Assembly: GCA_030149115.1 (NCBI GenBank) | Contig: JASBSE010000343.1 | Location: 1 to 5,765 of the forward strand | From: Winogradskyella sp. | GTDB lineage: Bacteria > Bacteroidota > Bacteroidia > Flavobacteriales > Flavobacteriaceae | Reading direction: 5' to 3' | DNA: 5,765 bases | In this document: positions 1 through 5,426 of the stretch, one piece after another | Layout of the letters: every line of letters begins with the position of its first letter | How positions within the stretch are numbered: the stretch's first letter is position 1 | Made by a program: the position numbers and the translations under genes | Notes under the pieces: generated by a model | Told to the model about the DNA's origin: nothing | What the model saw: only the letters and a program-made list of their open reading frames with translations | The model's database searches: none

Positions 1-1
1 G

Positions 2-772
2 ATTTATTACCATCAAAATGGTCATGGTGGTCCACCACCAATTTCAATGATGAACAAATGGTTTACTAAATATCTTCATGGTGTAGATAATGGAGTTGAC
101 GAAGAAGAAAACAAGGCGTATATCGTAAGAGAATACGATGACCCTTCTCAACCAACAGCATACAAAGATTACCCTAACCCTAATGCACAAGATGTTGTTT
201 TACACCTTGATGCTGGCGGAAACACAAACGGAAGCTTAACTCTAGACAAACCTAAATCTGAAACAACAGAATCTTTTGTAGATGATGTATCTTTCTCTGG
301 CTCAGAACTGGCTAAAGCAAAAAACTCAAAAAACAGATTAATTTATGTAACACCAAAATTGCAGGAAGACATTCATATATCTGGTGTTCCAAAAGTAACC
401 ATCACATTATCGAGCAGTAAACCAGCGGCTAATTTAAGCGTTTGGTTAGTATCACTTCCATGGGATGATAATGCATCAAAAATTACAGATAATATTATAA
501 CGCGTGGTTGGGCAGACCCTAAAAACTACAAGTCAATATCTAAGGAAGAAGATTTAAAACCTGGTAAATATTACACTGTTAGTTTTGATTTAGAACCAGA
601 CGATCAAATAATAAAGGCTGGGCAACAAATTGGCTTAATGATTTTTTCTAGTGACAAAGAATACACAATCCACCCAAAACCTGGAACAGAATTAACAATA
701 GAGTTACACAATACAACACTGACCTTACCTGTAGTAAAAGGTAAAGACTACTATAGAAAGTTTGTAAATTAA
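2..772 (+). CDS. Xaa-Pro dipeptidyl-peptidase (S15 family), C-terminal part, 5' end outside window
   Basis: This is the last 256 residues of a serine peptidase that would remove X-Pro dipeptides from peptide N-termini (family EC 3.4.14.11). The frame is open from base 2, so the ATG codons at 47 and 50 are internal and the true start lies upstream. The opening residues HQNGHGGPPP (codons 11-40) fit the S15 segment carrying the catalytic His; by family pattern the His at 23-25 (in NGH) is the likely one, while the Ser and Asp of the triad are outside the window. From about base 110 onward the protein has the beta-rich character of the non-catalytic jelly-roll domain (PF08530-like), including GVPKVTITLSSSKPAANLSVWL and AGQQIGLMIFSSDKEYTI. 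It ends at TAA 770-772, overlapping the pcm stop on the other strand. The location is probably periplasmic or secreted, but the signal peptide cannot be seen. Family assignment is solid; exact specificity is inferred. Confidence 0.88.
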   Translation: MYYHQNGHGGPPPISMMNKWFTKYLHGVDNGVDEEENKAYIVREYDDPSQPTAYKDYPNPNAQDVVLHLDAGGNTNGSLTLDKPKSETTESFVDDVSFSGSELAKAKNSKNRLIYVTPKLQEDIHISGVPKVTITLSSSKPAANLSVWLVSLPWDDNASKITDNIITRGWADPKNYKSISKEEDLKPGKYYTVSFDLEPDDQIIKAGQQIGLMIFSSDKEYTIHPKPGTELTIELHNTTLTLPVVKGKDYYRKFVN

Positions 773-1410
773 TTTTTGTCCTCTAGCATAGGTACAAAAC
801 GAAATTCACCGAACTCATGTTTTTCAAATTCTTTTGGCCCTTTTCTTATGAAAAGGGTCATTATTTGTACGTCATCTCCTACTGGAATTACAAGCCTACC
901 TCCTATCTCTAATTGACTTAATAATGGCGTTGGTACAAAAGGCGCACCAGCAGTTACTATAATACTTTTAAAAGGTGCCTCTTCAGGCAGGCCTTTATAG
1001 CCGTCTCCAAAAATTAACTTCTTAGCCCTATACCCTATTTTCGGTAAGAATTTAGATGTTTTTTTAAATAACTCTTGCTGACGCTCTATACTATAAACCT
1101 TAGCACCAAGATCTATAAGCACCGCACATTGATAACCACTACCTGTACCAATTTCAAGAACTTTATCTCCAGATTTTATTTGTAATAATTCAGATTGAAA
1201 TGCTACAGTATAAGGCTGAGAAATCGTTTGGTCTGCTGCGATAGGAAATGCCTTATCCACATAAGCATGGTCTATAAAACCAGAATCCATAAATAGATGC
1301 CTAGGTATTTTACCTATCGCATTCAATACCGCTTTATCCTTTATTCCCTTTTCAATAAGAGTATCAACGAGTTGCTGACGCATCCCTTTGTGCTTAAATG
1401 TATCTTTCAA
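769..1410 (-). CDS. pcm: Protein-L-isoaspartate O-methyltransferase
   Basis: A cytoplasmic repair enzyme that uses S-adenosylmethionine to methylate isoaspartyl residues in damaged proteins (EC 2.1.1.77). The 213 residues match the usual family length. QTISQPYTVA (61-70) is the family substrate-site signature. VLEIGTGSGYQ (84-94) is SAM motif I, VYSIER (105-110) the acidic post-I strand, FKSIIVTAGAP (147-157) motif II and GGRLVIPVG (170-178) motif III. The start is TTG at 1410-1408: an in-frame stop lies two codons upstream, and the residues between it and the first ATG (1383-1381, residue 10) read KDTFKHKG, which as I recall is conserved at the N-terminus of flavobacterial Pcm. The shorter ATG start would lose this. 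The gene is convergent with the S15 peptidase (4-bp overlap) and divergent from the oxidoreductase at 1554, so it is probably transcribed alone. Confidence 0.95.
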   Translation of the reverse strand: MKDTFKHKGMRQQLVDTLIEKGIKDKAVLNAIGKIPRHLFMDSGFIDHAYVDKAFPIAADQTISQPYTVAFQSELLQIKSGDKVLEIGTGSGYQCAVLIDLGAKVYSIERQQELFKKTSKFLPKIGYRAKKLIFGDGYKGLPEEAPFKSIIVTAGAPFVPTPLLSQLEIGGRLVIPVGDDVQIMTLFIRKGPKEFEKHEFGEFRFVPMLEDKN

Positions 1411-1444
1411 ATCTTAGTTTAGTTTCAGGCTAAATTAATTCAAA

Positions 1445-1473
1445 CAAAAGCAAAATGCAATTGCAATTTTCAA
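1445..1473 (-). promoter_or_regulatory. Candidate Bacteroidota-type promoter for pcm
   Basis: Read on the minus strand, TTG (1473-1471) is followed by an 18-nt spacer and TGCTTTTG (1452-1445). This resembles the Bacteroidota -33 TTG / -7 TAnnTTTG promoter, with G in place of the A of the -7 box. Transcription would begin near 1440 and leave a leader of about 30 nt before the TTG start. The spacer contains the palindrome at 1456-1465. In such AT-rich DNA this match is only suggestive. Confidence 0.3.
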
Positions 1474-1529
1474 TTATTAAATTCTCATTATTTTAGATTT
1501 TCTTTCTTAAATATCTCGTTCAAATCAAT

Positions 1530-1537
1530 TATTTTTG
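1530..1537 (+). promoter_or_regulatory. Candidate -7 promoter element for the Gfo/Idh/MocA gene
   Basis: TATTTTTG is an exact match to the Bacteroidota -7 consensus TAnnTTTG. It lies 16 nt before the ATG at 1554, implying a very short, A-rich leader (AAAAAACAGAAAAAC). I could not find a TTG -33 box at the expected 17-20 nt upstream, so support rests on the -7 box and its position alone. Confidence 0.35.
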
Positions 1538-1553
1538 AAAAAAACAGAAAAAC

Positions 1554-2513
1554 ATGCTAAAAGCTGGTGTCTTGGGTGCTGGTCACCTAGGAAAAATACA
1601 TTTAAGACTTCTCAATCAATCCGAAAAGTATGACCTCGTTGGTTTTTATGATGCCGATCCTGAAAATGCAAAACGCGTTGTAGAAGAGTTTGGTTACACC
1701 TATTTCAATTCTATAGATGCATTAATAGATGCTGTAGATGTTGTAGATATCGTAACTCCTACGCTTTCACATTACGATTGTGCCAAACAAGCCATTAAAA
1801 AAGGTAAACATATTTTTATTGAAAAGCCAATTACAAATACTGTTGAAGAAGCAGAAGCTATCAGAACTTTAGTGGCAGAACATGGTGTAAAAGGACAAGT
1901 TGGCCATGTAGAGCGTTTTAATCCTGCATTCATAGCTGTGAAGGATAAAATAGAAAATCCTATGTTTCTAGAAACACATCGTTTGGCAGAATTTAATCCT
2001 CGAGGCACTGATGTTCCTGTGGTATTGGATTTAATGATTCACGATATAGACATTATTCTTAGTGTTGTACAGTCGCCCGTGAAGCATGTTTCTGCAAGTG
2101 GTGTTTCAGTTGTTAGTGATACTCCAGACATAGCAAATGCTCGTATTGAGTTTAAAAACGGATGTGTTGCAAACCTTACAGCTAGTCGTATTTCATTAAA
2201 AAATATGCGCAAAACACGTTTTTTCCAAAAGGATGCTTACATCTCAGTAGATTTTCTTGAAAAGAAATGTGAAGTCGTAAAAATGAAAGATGCACCAGAA
2301 AATCCAGGTGATTTTGATATGATTCTTCAAAATGCTGAAGGTGTGAAAAAGCAAATCTATTTTGACAACCCTGAAATTGCAGGTAATAACGCCATTTTAG
2401 ACGAACTTGAAACATTTGCAGATGCCATTAACAACAACACAAAGCCAATTGTAACATTGCATGATGGAACAGAAGCGCTACGTGTTGCCACAATGATAAT
2501 TAATCAGTTTTAG
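1554..2513 (+). CDS. Gfo/Idh/MocA family NAD(P)-dependent oxidoreductase (GnnA-like)
   Basis: A 319-residue sugar or sugar-nucleotide dehydrogenase of the glucose-fructose oxidoreductase superfamily. The N-terminal Rossmann fold shows GAGHLG (8-13) and an acidic residue ending beta-2 (D33 in FYDADP), which favours NAD(H). EKP (90-92) carries the family's conserved lysine. GHVERFNPAF (117-126) and LDLMIHDIDI (158-167) form the substrate-side signature, with H163 and D164 as likely active-site residues. This combination resembles UDP-N-acetylglucosamine 3-dehydrogenases (GnnA) that act in lipid A diamino-sugar synthesis; that link is inferred from motif memory. No GnnB-type aminotransferase or lpx gene is adjacent here, so the substrate is open. 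The ATG at 1554 places the Rossmann glycines at the expected distance. The gene is divergent from pcm and separated by 134 bp from hbd. Confidence 0.88.
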   Translation: MLKAGVLGAGHLGKIHLRLLNQSEKYDLVGFYDADPENAKRVVEEFGYTYFNSIDALIDAVDVVDIVTPTLSHYDCAKQAIKKGKHIFIEKPITNTVEEAEAIRTLVAEHGVKGQVGHVERFNPAFIAVKDKIENPMFLETHRLAEFNPRGTDVPVVLDLMIHDIDIILSVVQSPVKHVSASGVSVVSDTPDIANARIEFKNGCVANLTASRISLKNMRKTRFFQKDAYISVDFLEKKCEVVKMKDAPENPGDFDMILQNAEGVKKQIYFDNPEIAGNNAILDELETFADAINNNTKPIVTLHDGTEALRVATMIINQF

Positions 2514-2525
2514 TAAAAATTGAAT

Positions 2526-2634
2526 GTCATTACGAAGAAAGAATGACTAAAGTAATCTTTGTAATCGGAAATTCAATTTTAAATTATATTATTTATTAAA
2601 CAGATTGCTAGGACTTTAAAAGTCTTGCAATGAC
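2526..2634. repeat. Inverted pair of 33-nt REP-like palindromic units
   Basis: The gap between the oxidoreductase and hbd contains two units of the form GTCATTRC-N18-GYAATCT in opposite orientation: 2526-2558 on plus and 2634-2602 on minus, separated by 43 nt. Each is exactly 33 nt. Each unit folds on itself: ATTAC (2529-2533) with GTAAT (2552-2556) on the left, ATTGC (2604-2608) with GCAAT (2627-2631) on the right. The right unit has an inner stem GACTTT/AAAGTC (2612-2624). The pairing base differs between the units (A-T versus G-C) but stays complementary. The layout recalls the GTCATTGCGAG...GCAATCT intergenic repeats I know from Bacteroidota genomes, here degenerate. A further 10-bp inverted repeat (2516-2525 with 2571-2580) overlaps the left half. 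Confidence 0.6.
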
Positions 2635-2647
2635 AATTACATTTTAA

Positions 2648-3535
2648 ATGAAAAATATAGCAGTTATAGGAGCAGGAACAATGGGAAATGGAATTGCCCA
2701 TACTTTTGCTCAATCAGGATTTAAAGTAAACCTTATAGATATTAGTGAAGCATCTTTAGAACGTGGTTTAGCTACAATTTCTAAGAATTTAGACCGAATG
2801 GTAGCTAAAGAAAAAATCACTGAAAACGAGAAAGCAGAAACCCTAGGAAACATTACAACCTATACAAGCACGGTAGATGGTATTAAAAAAACTGATCTTG
2901 TGGTTGAAGCTGCTACTGAAAATGTAGATCTAAAACTAAAGATTTTTAAGCAGCTTGACGACGCTTGTGATGAAGCTACGATTTTGGCTACAAACACATC
3001 TTCAATCTCAATAACACAAATTGCAGCTGCAACATCGCGTCCTGAAAAAGTGATTGGTATGCACTTTATGAATCCTGTGCCAATCATGAAATTGGTAGAG
3101 ATTATTCGTGGATATAATACAAGCGATGAAGTAACTAACACCATTATGGAATTATCTAAAACGCTCGGTAAAGTACCAACTGAAGTTAACGATTATCCTG
3201 GTTTTGTTGCCAACCGTATTTTAATGCCAATGATTAATGAGTCTATCGAGACTTTATATAATGGTGTTGCTGGTGTTCAAGAAATTGATACCGTAATGAA
3301 ATTAGGAATGGCGCACCCAATGGGACCATTACAATTAGCAGATTTTATTGGTTTAGATGTATGTCTTTCAATCTTAAATGTAATGTATGACGGCTTTAAA
3401 AACCCTAAGTATGCACCTTGTCCTTTGCTTGTTAACATGGTACAAGCTGGTAAATTGGGAGTAAAATCTGGAGAAGGTTTTTACGATTATTCAGAAAGCC
3501 GTAAAGCAGAAAACGTATCTAAGCAGTTTGTTTAA
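2648..3535 (+). CDS. hbd: 3-hydroxybutyryl-CoA dehydrogenase
   Basis: Interconverts acetoacetyl-CoA and 3-hydroxybutyryl-CoA with NAD(P) (EC 1.1.1.157 / 1.1.1.35 family), in short-chain acyl-CoA metabolism in the cytoplasm. The 295 residues are the typical single-domain-pair length (about 280-300). GAGTMG (8-13) is the Rossmann motif with D31 following beta-2; VVEAATEN (85-92) and NTSS (116-119) are family motifs. By spacing against human 3-hydroxyacyl-CoA dehydrogenase the catalytic set is complete: S118, H139 (in GMHFMNP), E151 (12 residues after H139) and N189 (in GFVANR). The C-terminal helical domain includes MAHPMGPLQLADFIGLD (221-237) and ends near KSGEGFYDY (273-281). ATG 2648 is the first possible start and leaves only three residues before the first beta strand. 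It is the first gene of the run that continues through yggS, with 19 nt to the next start. Confidence 0.94.
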   Translation: MKNIAVIGAGTMGNGIAHTFAQSGFKVNLIDISEASLERGLATISKNLDRMVAKEKITENEKAETLGNITTYTSTVDGIKKTDLVVEAATENVDLKLKIFKQLDDACDEATILATNTSSISITQIAAATSRPEKVIGMHFMNPVPIMKLVEIIRGYNTSDEVTNTIMELSKTLGKVPTEVNDYPGFVANRILMPMINESIETLYNGVAGVQEIDTVMKLGMAHPMGPLQLADFIGLDVCLSILNVMYDGFKNPKYAPCPLLVNMVQAGKLGVKSGEGFYDYSESRKAENVSKQFV

Positions 3536-3554
3536 TTCTTGTATTTAATGTGAT

Positions 3555-4184
3555 TTGACTTGTATCAGGATTTTTGTAATTGTAATGCTTTTTGTTTCGT
3601 GTAAACAGAACAAACCAAAGCATAACTCTACTACTGATATATATGCCAAAGAAACCATTAAAGACAGTGTTAATAAAGCCGACAAAAAGAGCTATAAAAC
3701 ACTGTTTAATAAAAATACAGAGTTTATAGCCAAAGGGTTTGATTTTCCTGTAGGCAAACCAAATGCTCAAGGTTATTACAACGCTCAAAAGTTTCAAGAA
3801 AACAATCATTTAGGTGATGATTGGAATGGTGTTAGAGGTGGTAATTCAGATTTAGGAGACCCAATTTATGCTATTGCTAATGGTTATGTATCATCTGCTA
3901 AAGATCTAAAAGGTGGTTGGGGAAATGTGATACGAATTATTCATTTTCATGAAGAAAAATTGTATGAATCTGTGTATGCTCATTGCGATTCAATCATTGT
4001 AACAGCGAATACATTTATAACTAAAGGAGAGCAAATTGCAACCATTGGTAATTGCGATGGTGCCTATTATGCGCATCTTCATCTAGAAATTAGAGATGCT
4101 GTAGATTTGGATATAGGAGGAGGATATTCTACAGATACAACGGGTTATCTTAACCCTACTGAATTTATAACTAAAAATAGATAA
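3555..4184 (+). CDS. M23-family peptidase lipoprotein (TTG start)
   Basis: A predicted membrane-anchored zinc metallopeptidase of the LytM/M23 fold, expected to cut peptidoglycan cross-bridges or act as an envelope regulator. The 209 residues start with a short hydrophobic signal (IRIFVIVMLFVSC) ending in a lipobox-like FVSC, so C16 is the likely lipidated cysteine. A polar linker (17-60) precedes the M23 domain (about 63-205). The zinc ligands are present: H85 and D89 in NHLGDDW, and HLH (174-176), with H142 in YAH as the extra catalytic histidine, so the enzyme should be active. There is no usable ATG: an in-frame TAA lies two codons before TTG 3555, and the first ATG (3585) would remove most of the signal peptide. 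It sits 19 nt after hbd and 3 nt before the DUF1015 gene, so is probably co-transcribed. The physiological substrate is unknown. Confidence 0.85.
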   Translation: MTCIRIFVIVMLFVSCKQNKPKHNSTTDIYAKETIKDSVNKADKKSYKTLFNKNTEFIAKGFDFPVGKPNAQGYYNAQKFQENNHLGDDWNGVRGGNSDLGDPIYAIANGYVSSAKDLKGGWGNVIRIIHFHEEKLYESVYAHCDSIIVTANTFITKGEQIATIGNCDGAYYAHLHLEIRDAVDLDIGGGYSTDTTGYLNPTEFITKNR

Positions 4185-4187
4185 AGC

Positions 4188-5426
4188 ATGGCTAAAATAA
4201 TTCCTTTTAAAGCGGTTAAACCAACCAGAGCTATTGTTGGTCTTGTAGCAGCACGTCCTTATCAAAGTTATACTTTAGATGAACGTGAATCTAGAATGGG
4301 ATACAATCCATACAGCTTTCTCCATATTGTTAATCCAGGTTATAAATACGACCAGGAAGTTACAGGTAAAGAACGTTACAGACTGGTAAGAAGCCGTTAC
4401 GAAGAATTTAAGGAAGATGGCATTTTTGTTACCGAAAACAAACCATCGCTATATGTCTATAAAATTGTAAACAGATACGGACAGGAATTCAACGGAGTCA
4501 TTGCCGCAACAAGTGCTGAAGATTACGAAAAAGATGTTATAAAAAAGCATGAGGATACCATTTCAAAACGCGAACAAACGTTTAAAACCTATTTACAAAC
4601 CGTTGGCTTTAATGCAGAACCTGTGCTCCTCACCTATCCCGATAATGCGATTATATCAGACATCATAAAAGAAACTCAAAAGGGATATGCTGAATTTGAG
4701 TTTACTATGACCTATAGAGACACACATTACCTATGGAAACTAGATGATGATGAATCCATCAAAAAAGTTCAAGAGGAATTTAAAAAAATGGAAACCATTT
4801 ACATTGCAGATGGACACCACAGGTCAGCCTCATCATATTTGTTGTACAAAGATGAAAAAGAAAAAAACCCAAACCATAGCGGTTCGGAGTCTTACAACTT
4901 CTTTATGTCTTATTTGATTCCTGAATCCGATTTAGTGATTCAAGAATTTAACCGATTAGTAAAAGATTTAAACGGATTAACAAAAGAAGAGTTTTTAATA
5001 AAATTAGATGCGATCTATAGAATTGAAAATAGAGGCATTATGCCTTACAGCCCATCTAAACCTCATCATTTTAGTATGTATTTAGATGGAGAGTTTTATT
5101 CGTTATATTTAAGAAAAACAAATTATAATTTTGAAAATGCGCTTGATAAACTTGATGCACAACTCTTATACAGTACAATCTTAGAACCTATACTTGGTAT
5201 TAAAGATTTAAGAAACGATAATAGGATTGAATACGTACACGGCAAACACGAGATGATAACCATTAAAAGCAGTGTGGATAGTGGAACGTTTAAAGTTGGT
5301 TTTGGCATGTGTCCTGCAACTGTACAGCAAATGAAAGAAATAGCAGACGAAGGCCTAACAATGCCGCCAAAAAGCACCTATATTTTACCAAAATTAAGAA
5401 GCGGAATTACGATATATGAGTATTAA
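4188..5426 (+). CDS. DUF1015 family protein (DGHHR motif), function unknown
   Basis: A full-length (412 aa) member of the DUF1015 family (PF06245), soluble, with no signal peptide or membrane segment. Recognition rests on the opening IIPFKAVKPT (4-13), RPYQSYTLDERE around 23-34, the HEDTISKRE stretch (121-129), the invariant ADGHHRSAS (207-215) and the C-terminal MPPKSTY...PKLRSG (392-406). The DGHHR segment resembles the motif of ParB/sulfiredoxin-fold proteins, a superfamily that includes archaeal free-serine kinase; homology or kinase activity is inference only. In some Bacteroidota, as I recall, DUF1015 genes lie near serA/serC, but no serine-biosynthesis gene is in this window. ATG 4188 follows the M23 stop by 3 nt, and its own last 11 nt overlap the yggS start, indicating translational coupling on both sides. 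Confidence 0.88.
   Translation: MAKIIPFKAVKPTRAIVGLVAARPYQSYTLDERESRMGYNPYSFLHIVNPGYKYDQEVTGKERYRLVRSRYEEFKEDGIFVTENKPSLYVYKIVNRYGQEFNGVIAATSAEDYEKDVIKKHEDTISKREQTFKTYLQTVGFNAEPVLLTYPDNAIISDIIKETQKGYAEFEFTMTYRDTHYLWKLDDDESIKKVQEEFKKMETIYIADGHHRSASSYLLYKDEKEKNPNHSGSESYNFFMSYLIPESDLVIQEFNRLVKDLNGLTKEEFLIKLDAIYRIENRGIMPYSPSKPHHFSMYLDGEFYSLYLRKTNYNFENALDKLDAQLLYSTILEPILGIKDLRNDNRIEYVHGKHEMITIKSSVDSGTFKVGFGMCPATVQQMKEIADEGLTMPPKSTYILPKLRSGITIYEY

Noticed and set aside
47..52. ATG at 47 or 50 as the start of the peptidase gene
   Set aside because: The frame is open back to base 2 and encodes the HQNGHGGPPP segment expected just before, so the gene begins outside the window.
1772..2008. Antisense open frames inside the oxidoreductase gene (1772-2008 and 2182-2415, minus)
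   Set aside because: They lie wholly within a well-supported gene, have cysteine-rich, low-plausibility translations and show no family motif.
2554..2561. AATCTTTG as a -7 promoter box for hbd
   Set aside because: It lacks the leading T of TAnnTTTG in correct spacing, has no TTG -33 partner, and falls inside the REP-like unit 87 nt from the start codon.
2612..2624. GACTTT-A-AAAGTC hairpin as a rho-independent terminator after the oxidoreductase gene
   Set aside because: It is AT-rich and is followed by TTGCAATGAC rather than a T-run; it fits better as the inner stem of the right REP-like unit.
2860..3144. Antisense open frame inside hbd
   Set aside because: It mirrors a coding region whose complete catalytic set confirms the plus-strand gene, and its own translation matches nothing recognisable.
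3519..3809. Antisense open frame across the hbd/M23 junction with a hydrophobic translation
   Set aside because: The hydrophobicity arises from reading AT-rich coding DNA in reverse; it overlaps the M23 start and lipoprotein linker and has no promoter or partner.
5123..5377. Antisense open frame at the end of the DUF1015 gene
   Set aside because: It is a shadow of the conserved C-terminal region of DUF1015; no independent support.
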